Assembly: GCA_947593275.1 (NCBI GenBank)
Contig: CANQDN010000029.1
Coordinates: forward strand, 1 to 12,002
Direction of reading: 5' to 3'
DNA: 12,002 nt
DNA from: an uncultured Bacilli bacterium
GTDB lineage: Bacteria; Bacillota_I; Bacilli_A; RF39; UBA660
Shown: in pieces, positions 4,140 through 11,537 of the stretch
How positions within the stretch are numbered: position 1 is the first letter of the stretch
Layout of the letters: the number at the start of each line of letters is the position of its first letter
Notes under the pieces: generated by a model
Databases searched by the model: none
What the model saw: the letters and a program-made list of their open reading frames with translations, nothing else
What the model was told of the DNA's origin: nothing
Position numbers and translations under genes: made by a program

Positions 4140-6287
4140 ATGAAGGAAGAAATTAAGAATATAACATTTGAAAGTGTTTATGAAGAAATAAAAAATAATA
4201 TAAAAGATACAGAAGATTTATTAACGATTAAAGAGGCTTATAATTTTGCGAAAGAAAAGCATGAGGGAATGAAAAGACTTAATGGGGAAGATTTTATTAC
4301 CCATCCTTTAAATGTCGCTAAAATAGTTAATGATTTAAGTGTGGATGCGACAACCATTATTGCGGCTTTACTTCATGAGGTAATTAATAATAGTGATACT
4401 CTTTTGAGTGAAATTGAAGAGAAATTTGGGAAAGAAGTAGCGACTATTGTTGATTCTGTATCTAAAATAAATAAGTTAGAATTAGTTGATGATTCGGAAC
4501 ATAGTGCGATATATTTAAGAAAAGTTTTAGTAGGACTTGCAACGGATGTTCGAGTTTTATTTATTAAACTTGCGGATCGGCTTCATAATATGCGGACTAA
4601 TTATGCAGTAAATCCTAAAAAACAGAAAGCTAAAGCTTATGAGACTCAAGCAGTATTAATACCTATTGCGCATCGTTTGGGGATTAATTCTATTAAAAGT
4701 GAATTAGAAGATCTATGTCTTTATTATACTAAACCGGATGTTTATAATGATATTTTAGAGAAGTTAAATGAAACTAGAGAAGAACTTAATGAATCATTAA
4801 ATTTAATGAAGGAAAATATTACGAATATTTTACAGGAACAAGGGCTCAAATTTAAAATTAAAGGGCGAGTTAAAAGTGTTCACTCTATTTATAATAAATT
4901 ATCTAAGGGAAAGAAATGGAATGAGATATATGATATTTTAGCTTTAAGAGTAATATTAGATGATGTAAGTGATTGTTATATGGCGGTTGGTTTAATTCAT
5001 GCGAAATATCGGCCTATTCCTAAACGTTTTAAAGATTATATTGCAATGCCAAAAGCTAATATGTATCAAAGTTTACATACTACTGTTTTTGGGGTTGATG
5101 GGCATTTATTTGAAGTGCAATTAAGAACTTTTGAGATGGATGAATTTGCCGAGAAAGGTATGGCTTCTCACTGGTCTTATAAAGAGCATGGTACTAAAAA
5201 AGTGCAACATATTATGGAACAAAAACTAGAAATGTTTCGGAATTTAATTGAAACTCAAGAAGAAGTAGATGATGTTTCTTTTGCAAGTGATGTTAATAGT
5301 GATATGCTTGCAGAAATGATTTATGTTTTTACACCTAAAGGGGATGTGGTAGAACTTCCTCGGGGTTCAACTCCAGTTGATTTTGCCTACCGAATTCACT
5401 CGGGTGTTGGAGATACGATGGTGGGGGCTATTGTAAATGATAATATTGTTCCTTTAAATCATGAACTGGAAAACAGTGATATAGTTAAAATTAAAACTAA
5501 TAGTACTGCGACTCCTAATAAAGATTGGCTTACCTTTGTTAAAACTAGTCAGGCTAAAAATAAAATAAAATCATACTTTAGTAAACAAGAAAGAACAACG
5601 ATGATTGAAAAGGGAAAGAATATCTTAGAAAAAGAACTTCGTAAGAGAAAATTAACTTTTAGTGATGTTTTAAATGATGAAGTAATAAATAAAATTAGTC
5701 AAGACTTAAAACTTAAAGATTTAGATGATATATACTTATCTATTGGGACTTTAAGATATACGGCAGGCTTTATTATTAGTCTTGCAAATGGGCCAAAAGA
5801 AACGGTTGAAGATGCTTTAATTGAAAGAGTTAATAGAAATAATAGTGAAGCTAAAACTTATAAGAATGATATTATTGTTGATGGTATTCCGGAAATTTTA
5901 GTAACAATTGCGAAATGCTGTAAACCAGTAAAAGGTGATGATATTATTGGGTTTATTACGAAAGGACAAGGGGTAAGTGTCCATAAAAAGGATTGCAGCA
6001 ATGTTAGTGATTTAGATGAAAGATTAATTGATGTTGCGTGGAATATGAATAGTGATAGTAGTTATTTAACAGATATTTATATTGAGACTGAGAATAATAA
6101 AAATTATTTAACTGATTTAATCGCGACTATTACTAAAAGGAATGCTTATATAGATACCTTAAAAACTAAAGAATATTTAAAAAGTAATTTATATGAAATA
6201 ACGGTTAAAGTTAAAAATAAAGAAGAATTAGATACAATAATAAGAGATCTTGAAAATTTAAGTTTTGTGATAAATGCTCGGAGGTAA
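4140..6287 (+). CDS. rel: Long RelA/SpoT homologue (Rel), (p)ppGpp synthetase with altered hydrolase motif
   Basis: A 715-residue protein with the complete Rel layout: HD hydrolase domain (about 1-190), synthetase (about 220-350), TGS (about 392-452), helical and Cys-rich domains, and a C-terminal ACT domain (about 645-715). The synthetase looks intact: Asp264 in YDILALRVI, the bifunctional-type RFKD loop (295-298), PKANMYQSLHTT and Glu324 in FEVQLRT. The Cys-rich domain keeps Cys593-Cys594 and a later HKKDCSN. The hydrolase domain keeps His55, His79, Asp146 and Asn150, but its HDxxED motif reads HEVINN (79-84), with D-to-E, E-to-N and D-to-N changes. Since E and D of that motif are needed for ppGpp breakdown in characterised enzymes, hydrolysis is probably weak or lost (inference). 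Its start codon follows the comN stop with no gap, and AGAGGAGA lies inside comN. Confidence 0.95.
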   Translation: MKEEIKNITFESVYEEIKNNIKDTEDLLTIKEAYNFAKEKHEGMKRLNGEDFITHPLNVAKIVNDLSVDATTIIAALLHEVINNSDTLLSEIEEKFGKEVATIVDSVSKINKLELVDDSEHSAIYLRKVLVGLATDVRVLFIKLADRLHNMRTNYAVNPKKQKAKAYETQAVLIPIAHRLGINSIKSELEDLCLYYTKPDVYNDILEKLNETREELNESLNLMKENITNILQEQGLKFKIKGRVKSVHSIYNKLSKGKKWNEIYDILALRVILDDVSDCYMAVGLIHAKYRPIPKRFKDYIAMPKANMYQSLHTTVFGVDGHLFEVQLRTFEMDEFAEKGMASHWSYKEHGTKKVQHIMEQKLEMFRNLIETQEEVDDVSFASDVNSDMLAEMIYVFTPKGDVVELPRGSTPVDFAYRIHSGVGDTMVGAIVNDNIVPLNHELENSDIVKIKTNSTATPNKDWLTFVKTSQAKNKIKSYFSKQERTTMIEKGKNILEKELRKRKLTFSDVLNDEVINKISQDLKLKDLDDIYLSIGTLRYTAGFIISLANGPKETVEDALIERVNRNNSEAKTYKNDIIVDGIPEILVTIAKCCKPVKGDDIIGFITKGQGVSVHKKDCSNVSDLDERLIDVAWNMNSDSSYLTDIYIETENNKNYLTDLIATITKRNAYIDTLKTKEYLKSNLYEITVKVKNKEELDTIIRDLENLSFVINARR

Positions 6288-6289
6288 GT

Positions 6290-6736
6290 ATGCGTGTAAT
6301 AGTTCAAAGAAGTAAAAATAGTAGTGTTTCTGTAGATGAAAAAGTAGTGGGTAAAATAACGAAAGGTTTAGTCCTTTTAGTAGGTTTTACAGAGGGGGAT
6401 AATCTAAATAATATAGCTCGAATGGTGAAAAAGATTGTTAATCTGCGGATTTTTGATGATGAAAATGGGGTTATGAATAAAAGTCTTTTAGATATTAATG
6501 GGGATATTTTATCTATTAGTCAGTTTACTTTATATGCAAATACTAAAAATGGTAATAGGCCTTCATATATGGCTGCTTTAAAGGGAGAAGAGGCGATTAA
6601 ATTATATACGGAGTTTAATAGGCAACTAAGTCAATATACGCAGGTTGAAACCGGAATTTTTGGGGCTGATATGCAAGTTTTAATTGAAAATGATGGGCCG
6701 GTAACTATAACTTTAGAAGAAAAACCTCTTGACTAA
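6290..6736 (+). CDS. dtd: D-aminoacyl-tRNA deacylase
   Basis: A 148-residue protein of normal length for DTD, a homodimeric cytosolic enzyme that removes D-amino acids (and Gly from tRNA-Ala) from mischarged tRNA. It starts MRVIVQRSKNSSVSV. It carries the SQFTLYA catalytic-pocket motif and the NDGPVTI motif, which corresponds to the Gly-cisPro element that excludes L-amino acids. The SD (GGAGG) lies within the last rel codons, two bases separate the genes, and the rel-dtd pairing is widespread in Firmicutes. The stop codon overlaps the -35 of the next promoter. Confidence 0.95.
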   Translation: MRVIVQRSKNSSVSVDEKVVGKITKGLVLLVGFTEGDNLNNIARMVKKIVNLRIFDDENGVMNKSLLDINGDILSISQFTLYANTKNGNRPSYMAALKGEEAIKLYTEFNRQLSQYTQVETGIFGADMQVLIENDGPVTITLEEKPLD

Positions 6737-6757
6737 CCCTTTTATTTATAATAAAAT
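6729..6757 (+). promoter_or_regulatory. Promoter of the T-box operon, embedded in the dtd stop
   Basis: TTGACT (6729-6734) spans the last dtd codons and its stop. It is followed by a 17-bp spacer and TAAAAT (6752-6757). Each element matches the consensus at five of six places. Start is expected near 6764, about ten bases before the T-box stem I. Confidence 0.6.
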
Positions 6758-6763
6758 ACAAAT

Positions 6764-6975
6764 ATAGTATTTTTCTATGGAAGACCGAGTAAATTTAAGC
6801 TTACTTTAAAGAGAGAGTTACATAGCTGGAAGTAACTTAAGTAAATAAATGGAAAGACAGCTTCTATAAATAGAAAACGCAAGTTTTGTGATAAAAAATT
6901 AGAGAGTACTTAGTAAAGTAAGGTGGCACCGCGCGATTTTCGCGTCCTTACAGATTACTAAGTTTTTTATTTTTT
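6764..6975 (+). promoter_or_regulatory. T-box riboswitch with Asp (GAC) specifier
   Basis: A transcriptional T-box leader that senses uncharged tRNA. Stem I starts with CTAT/GAAG (6775-) pairing with CTTC and ATAG after the specifier loop. The loop has AGTA on the 5' side and GAC (6856-6858) followed by A on the 3' side. AGAGAG and GCTGGAAG elements lie between them. The T-box sequence AAGGTGGCACCGCG begins at 6920. Its TGGC pairs with a GCCA tRNA end, which fits the G73 discriminator of tRNA-Asp and would not fit tRNA-His. Uncharged tRNA-Asp should favour the antiterminator and turn on the downstream genes, which include AspRS. Confidence 0.92.
6909..6968 (+). terminator. T-box conditional terminator
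   Basis: CTTAGTAA (6909-6916) pairs with TTACTAAG (6955-6962), and inside it GTAAGG pairs with CCTTAC. This absorbs the conserved T-box bases into the stem. Six T follow (6963-6968), then a second T-run. Mutually exclusive with the antiterminator. Confidence 0.9.
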
Positions 6976-6988
6976 AAGGGAGGATTAT

Positions 6989-7741
6989 ATGAAAGATATT
7001 TTATCAAAAAAAGAGAGTAAAATTTGGAATTATATTGAAAATGTTTTTGCAACGGTTGCTAATTATTATAATTATGATTATTTAAAAGTTTTAGATGAAA
7101 AAATAGATGTTAATGGTGATTTTGAAGAGGAATGGGAGAAAGTTTATTTTATTAATAAAAAAGAATTTGGGATAATAGCCTTTAATAAAGATTCAGAGAT
7201 AATCGCGGAAGTAATTTCTTTTGCCTATCGCTTTTTAGAAGAGTTAGGGCTTGATGTTGAAGTAAAGTTAAATATAGAACAAAAGGATTATCCAGAATTA
7301 ATTTCTTATTTAGATTATTTGGATATTGATTATGTTATAACTAATGAAAAGGCTAGTTATTTATTTAGGATAAGTGGGGATAATGAAGAAGAATTAATAA
7401 AAGGAGACGTAACTAGTAATAGAGTTTATTTTATTGGTTCTATTCCTTCTATTTTAACTAATCTTATCACGGAAAATAAGCTTAATACCGATAGTGTGGA
7501 TATTTTAGTTATCGCTCAGACTAAAGAAGAACTCTTAAGTGCAATACCTTTAGTTCAAAGTTTACGTTGGAGTGAAATTAAATGTGATTTAAATAATCAA
7601 AGCAAGCCTGCTAGAATAAATATTATCATTAATGAAGAAGACTTAAAAAAGGGTTTAATAACTGTTAGAGATAACGCGACTAATGAAGAAGAGAAGATTG
7701 ATGAGTCAGTAATAATTGATTATATTTTAAGTATTTTGTAG
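6989..7741 (+). CDS. HisRS-like pseudoenzyme: histidyl-tRNA synthetase paralogue lacking catalytic motifs
   Basis: A 250-residue protein that I read as a shrunken HisRS relative (HisRS is about 420). Residues 2-35 (KDILSKKESKIWNYIE...) resemble the HisRS N-terminus QDILP...W.(Y/F)(I/V)E. Residues 69-95 (DSEIIAEVISFAYRFLEELG) follow the D..I.AEV..LA......LGL segment. Residues 105-125 follow the YL..LGI.Y segment but read EKASYLF where HisRS has LVRGLDYY. Residues 170-248 match the anticodon-binding domain, including INEEDLKKGLITVRDN against GEDEL...I.VKD. Motif 2 is missing and the motif 3 Arg is lost (GSIPSILTNL where HisRS has GFAMSIERL), so histidine activation is not expected. HisZ, the known HisRS-like subunit of ATP phosphoribosyltransferase, normally lacks this C-terminal domain. 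It is first gene after the T-box, in the place of hisS in Bacillus. GGGAGG lies five bases before the ATG. Function unknown. Confidence 0.7.
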   Translation: MKDILSKKESKIWNYIENVFATVANYYNYDYLKVLDEKIDVNGDFEEEWEKVYFINKKEFGIIAFNKDSEIIAEVISFAYRFLEELGLDVEVKLNIEQKDYPELISYLDYLDIDYVITNEKASYLFRISGDNEEELIKGDVTSNRVYFIGSIPSILTNLITENKLNTDSVDILVIAQTKEELLSAIPLVQSLRWSEIKCDLNNQSKPARINIIINEEDLKKGLITVRDNATNEEEKIDESVIIDYILSIL

Positions 7742-7750
7742 GAGGTTTTT

Positions 7751-8545
7751 ATGCAAGATAAAGAATGCGAATTTTTAGAATATAATTTATATCATTATAC
7801 TAAGAATAATCGAATATTTACCGCGGATGATATAACTAAAATTGGGAAATATCTTATTAAAAGTGCAACATTAGGAGATGTAATCTCGGATATTAATGTT
7901 TATCCTAATATTACTGATAATGGGATAACAGAAGGAATATATCTTTCTAAAAGTAAAACAATTGTGATATTTTTGGGAAATATTTTAACTAAGTATTATA
8001 CTAATTTTCCATCGAATTATGCGGATATTTTAAGGCTTAATATGTATATTTTATATAGTTTATTATATCAAATGGAAAAAGCTTATAAATTAAAATTAGC
8101 GGGCTTTAAAGATACTTTTGAAAATAAATTACTTAATATGGGTCTAGCTTTAGAAATAAATCCCGAAAAAAGGGAATCAGCTATAAAAGACCTTTTAAAA
8201 ACTCTTAGTTATTGTCTTTCTATAAGGGAATGTAATCCTTATATTCGGCTTTCTAATATTGATGCTAAAATAAATATTTTAAAGGTTATAAGCTCTAATA
8301 AAGCCTTAAATATTTATTATCAATCTACTACTAATGTTGTTAATCGTACTTTAAGAAATGGTTATGGCTTTAAATCACCAACTGAACAATTTATTCTTTA
8401 TTATCAAAAAGAGATGAATGATTCTTCCTTTATTTTTCCTAATTTAGATAACTATACTTTAGAAGAAAAATTAAGGTTAGGTCTTCCTATAAATAGTGAA
8501 GAATTTAAAGAAAATATTGATATATCTAGAATTTTAAGAAAGTAG
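7751..8545 (+). CDS. Unknown cytosolic protein, conserved-looking, in the T-box operon
   Basis: A 264-residue protein that I do not recognise. It has no signal peptide or membrane helix and is rich in Asn, Tyr, Ile and Lys. Residues 98-113 (MYILYSLLYQMEKAYK) fall on a helix that resembles the (L/I)LHELEHAxQ zinc-binding helix of some gut-Bacilli hypothetical proteins, but with all the metal ligands except one Glu replaced. The C-terminal LEEKLRLGLPI (237-247) resembles an ERLxxGLPI tail that I associate with the same proteins. Both comparisons are from memory and are weak. AGGAGG overlaps the stop of the HisRS-like gene, with nine bases between the two genes, so they are co-transcribed and probably coupled. 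It may work with that pseudoenzyme or with the synthetases that follow; nothing in the sequence decides this. Confidence 0.75.
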   Translation: MQDKECEFLEYNLYHYTKNNRIFTADDITKIGKYLIKSATLGDVISDINVYPNITDNGITEGIYLSKSKTIVIFLGNILTKYYTNFPSNYADILRLNMYILYSLLYQMEKAYKLKLAGFKDTFENKLLNMGLALEINPEKRESAIKDLLKTLSYCLSIRECNPYIRLSNIDAKINILKVISSNKALNIYYQSTTNVVNRTLRNGYGFKSPTEQFILYYQKEMNDSSFIFPNLDNYTLEEKLRLGLPINSEEFKENIDISRILRK

Positions 8546-8553
8546 GTAAAAAA

Positions 8554-9843
8554 ATGATGAGAATTCTAATAAAAGATTTAAAAGAAAATGAAGAAGCTAA
8601 GATTAGTGGTTTTGCAGAGACTATTCGGAATACTAAATACATGATATTTGTAGTTTTAAGAGATTTAAGTGGAGAAATACAAGTTTCGATAGATAAAAAA
8701 ACTATGGAAAGTATGGTTCAAGATTTAGAGAAAATAATCGCAGGAAGTGTTTTATCTTTTACGGGTAAAATGGTTAAGAGTGAATATGTAAAACAAGGGG
8801 GTAAAGAATTTATTCCAGAAAGTGTAGAAGTATTAAGTAGTTCTGATGCTTTACCACTAGAGGAGACCGCGAATATTGATACTCGAATGGATTATAGGTG
8901 GCTTGATTTAAGAAGTAAAAAGAATACACTTATTTTTAAAGTACAAACAGCTTTAGTAAATGCGATGAGAGAATGTTTAATTAAAAAAGATTTTATAGAG
9001 ATTCATACACCTAAATTAATCGCGACAGCTTCGGAATCTGGTTCTGAAGTATTTGAAGTAAAATATTTTGATCGTCCAGCTTATTTAGCTCAGAGTCCCC
9101 AATTTTATAAACAAATGGCGATGGCTAGTGGTTTTGAGCGGATATTTGAAGTAGCTCCGGCATTTCGGGCTGAAAATTCCAATACTAATCGGCATACTAC
9201 AGAATTTACGTCCTTTGATGTTGAAATATCTTATATTAAAGATTATACGGAAGTAATGGATTTAGAAGAAGAAATATTAGTTGCGGGTTTAACTAAAGTA
9301 AAAGAGTTATATGGAGAGGAAATAAAAGAAGTATTTGGTAAAGAAGTAATTGTTCCTAAAAGACCTTTCCCAAGACTTAAATTAGCGGATTTATATCAAG
9401 AATTAGCTAAAAATTATGATTATCAAATTCCAGATTATGACATTGGAGATATGAATGCGGAGGCTGAAAACTTAACGGGGAAATATGCAATAGATAAATA
9501 TGGCCATGAATTTATTTTTATAACTGATTTTGCGAAAACTAAAAGAGCATTTTATCATATGCGGAAAAATGATATTCCAGAAGGTTATGATTTAATTTGG
9601 CGAGGAACTGAAATTACAACGGGAGCCCAAAGAGAACATCGCTATCAAATATTAAAAAAACAAGCAGAAGAGAAGGGTTTAGGTAAAGACGTTGAATTTT
9701 ATTTAGAATTCTTTAAGTATGGATGTCCTCCTCATGGTGGTTTTGCCATAGGAATTGATCGCCTTACAATGTTATTATTAGGTCTTCCTAGTTTAAAAGA
9801 AACAATGTTCTTATTTAGGGGACCAAATAGACTTACTCCATAA
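8554..9843 (+). CDS. aspS: Archaeal-type aspartyl-tRNA synthetase (AspRS2, possibly non-discriminating)
   Basis: A 429-residue class IIb synthetase that charges tRNA with Asp. An N-terminal OB-fold anticodon-binding domain (about 1-100) is followed by the catalytic domain. That has DTRMDYRWLDLR (109-120), motif 2 FRAENSNTNRHTTEFT (204-219), and motif 3 with GIDRLTMLLLG ending at 410. The C-terminus is RGPNRLTP. Typical bacterial AspRS is about 590 residues with a GAD insertion; this is absent, and the length, motif wording and RLTP end are of the archaeal/eukaryotic type. Several bacterial members of this type also charge tRNA-Asn, needing GatCAB to finish the job, and gatC/gatA lie downstream. 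Specificity cannot be settled here. The start may be 8554 or the next codon at 8557; the SD is weak (TAGG overlapping the previous stop). Confidence 0.93.
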   Translation: MMRILIKDLKENEEAKISGFAETIRNTKYMIFVVLRDLSGEIQVSIDKKTMESMVQDLEKIIAGSVLSFTGKMVKSEYVKQGGKEFIPESVEVLSSSDALPLEETANIDTRMDYRWLDLRSKKNTLIFKVQTALVNAMRECLIKKDFIEIHTPKLIATASESGSEVFEVKYFDRPAYLAQSPQFYKQMAMASGFERIFEVAPAFRAENSNTNRHTTEFTSFDVEISYIKDYTEVMDLEEEILVAGLTKVKELYGEEIKEVFGKEVIVPKRPFPRLKLADLYQELAKNYDYQIPDYDIGDMNAEAENLTGKYAIDKYGHEFIFITDFAKTKRAFYHMRKNDIPEGYDLIWRGTEITTGAQREHRYQILKKQAEEKGLGKDVEFYLEFFKYGCPPHGGFAIGIDRLTMLLLGLPSLKETMFLFRGPNRLTP

Positions 9844-9862
9844 ATAGAAAGGAAAGTTAACT

Positions 9863-11230
9863 ATGGATTTAAAAGAATTATTTGCAAATATTAAAAACTT
9901 AGTAGATAAAGAAGTAACAGTAGAGGGTTGGATTAAGAATCATCGGGATCAAAAGACTTTTGGTTTTATTGATTTTTCTGATGGAACTTGTCAAGAACAT
10001 TTACAGATTGTTTATGATGAAAAGTTAGATAATTTTAACGCTATTACTAAATTATTAATTGGATGCGCTATAAAAGTAACAGGTATTATTAGGAAATCTA
10101 GTGGGAAACAAGATTATGAGATGCAAGCTTTAAAAATAGAATTATTGGGGGATTGTGCAAAAGATTATCCATTGCAAGCTAAAGGTCGGCCTACTAGAGA
10201 ATTTTTAAGAGAAATTGCTTATCTTCGACCAAGAACTAATTTATTTCAAGCAGTTTTTAGAGTAAGAAGTATTGCAGCTTATGCTATACATAAATATTTT
10301 CAAGAAAGAGGTTATGTTTATTTTCATGCTCCATTAATTACTGCGAGTGATTGTGAAGGGGCAGGAGAAATGTTTCAAGTTACAACTATTCCTTTAGATA
10401 AAATAAAAGGAGAAGTAGATTATAGCAAAGATTTCTTTGGGAAAATGACTAATTTAACGGTAAGTGGGCAATTAGAGGCTGAAACATTTGCGATGGCTTA
10501 TAAGAAAACTTATACTTTTGGGCCAACTTTTAGAGCGGAAAATTCGAATACTAAAACCCATGCTTCGGAGTTTTGGATGATTGAACCGGAGATAGCTTTT
10601 TGTGATTTAGAAGGCGATATGGATATAATGGAAGATATGCTTAAATATGTCGTTAAATATGTTTTAGAGAATGCTTTGAGTGAAATTGCTTTCTTTGATA
10701 ATTTTGTTGAAAAAGGGTTAAAAGATAAATTAGAAAAATTAATTAATAGTAAGTTTGTAAGAATAGATCATGAAGAAGTAATAAAGATCTTAAAAGAAGC
10801 GAAAGTAGATTGGGAATTTACACCGGAATATGGGGAAGATATTGCAAAAGAGCATGAAAAATATATTACAGAATATTTTAATGGTCCTGTATTTATTAAG
10901 AATTGGCCAAAAGATATTAAAGCGTTTTATATGAAACAAAATCCTGATGGAAAGACAGTTGCGGCGGTTGATTTAGAAGTCCCTGGAGCTGGAGAATTAA
11001 TGGGTGGGTCTCAAAGAGAAGAAAATTATGATAAATTAATTTCTCGAATGACGGAACTTGGGATGGATCCTAAAAGCTTAGATTGGTACTTAAATTTAAG
11101 ACGTTATGGAGGATGTGTTCATTCAGGTTTTGGAATGGGCTTTGAGAGATTAATTATTTATCTTACTGGTGTAGATAATATAAGAGATGTTATTCCTTAT
11201 CCAAGAACTCCAGGAAATTGTGATTATTAG
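9863..11230 (+). CDS. asnS: Asparaginyl-tRNA synthetase
   Basis: A 455-residue class IIb synthetase, close to the roughly 460 of bacterial AsnRS. It has an N-terminal OB-fold (EVTVEGWIKNHRDQKTFGFI), the bacterial-AsnRS-type LRPRTN segment and the EGAGEMFQVTT region. Motif 2 is TFRAENSNTKTHASEFWMIE and motif 3 is HSGFGMGFERLIIYLTG near the C-terminus. It joins Asn directly to tRNA-Asn in the cytosol. AAAGGAAAG lies about six bases before the ATG. It follows aspS after 19 bp, so it falls under the same tRNA-Asp T-box, although the tRNA-Asn end also has G73. Its presence means Asn-tRNA need not be made by amidation. Confidence 0.96.
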   Translation: MDLKELFANIKNLVDKEVTVEGWIKNHRDQKTFGFIDFSDGTCQEHLQIVYDEKLDNFNAITKLLIGCAIKVTGIIRKSSGKQDYEMQALKIELLGDCAKDYPLQAKGRPTREFLREIAYLRPRTNLFQAVFRVRSIAAYAIHKYFQERGYVYFHAPLITASDCEGAGEMFQVTTIPLDKIKGEVDYSKDFFGKMTNLTVSGQLEAETFAMAYKKTYTFGPTFRAENSNTKTHASEFWMIEPEIAFCDLEGDMDIMEDMLKYVVKYVLENALSEIAFFDNFVEKGLKDKLEKLINSKFVRIDHEEVIKILKEAKVDWEFTPEYGEDIAKEHEKYITEYFNGPVFIKNWPKDIKAFYMKQNPDGKTVAAVDLEVPGAGELMGGSQREENYDKLISRMTELGMDPKSLDWYLNLRRYGGCVHSGFGMGFERLIIYLTGVDNIRDVIPYPRTPGNCDY

Positions 11231-11239
11231 GAGGTTTAT

Positions 11240-11536
11240 ATGTCTAAGTTTACCAAAGAAATGGTTGATTCATATGCTTCAAAATTATTAATTGGATTAA
11301 CAGAAGAAGAAAATAAACGAGTTTTAGATGAATTTGAAGCGATTGATAAAAGTATTGATATTATAAATAAAATACCTAATATAAATAAAGTAGAACCAAT
11401 GACGCATGCTTTAGATGATTTTAGTTATCAATTAAGAGAAGACGTAGCAACTCCTTCTATTCCTATTAATGAAGCTTTAAGAAATGCCGGAAGAGTGGAA
11501 GGAAGAGAAATAGAAGTACCAAAGGTGGTGGAATAA
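11240..11536 (+). CDS. gatC: Asp/Glu-tRNA amidotransferase subunit C
   Basis: A 98-residue protein of the usual GatC length. It has the family pattern of two N-terminal helices (TKEMVDSYASKLLIGLTEEE) and the linker VEPMTHALD. The LREDVATPSIPINEALRNAG segment corresponds to the (L)R.D........E..L.NAP region. GatC wraps around GatA and GatB and holds the GatCAB complex together; the complex converts Glu-tRNA-Gln and Asp-tRNA-Asn to the amide forms. AGGAGG overlaps the asnS stop. It is followed by gatA after a single base. Confidence 0.92.
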   Translation: MSKFTKEMVDSYASKLLIGLTEEENKRVLDEFEAIDKSIDIINKIPNINKVEPMTHALDDFSYQLREDVATPSIPINEALRNAGRVEGREIEVPKVVE

Positions 11537-11537
11537 G

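Noticed and set aside
6737..6988. His specifier in the T-box, given the HisRS-like gene downstream
   Set aside because: No CAC or CAT lies in the specifier position, and the TGGC acceptor-pairing bases require G73, whereas tRNA-His has C73.
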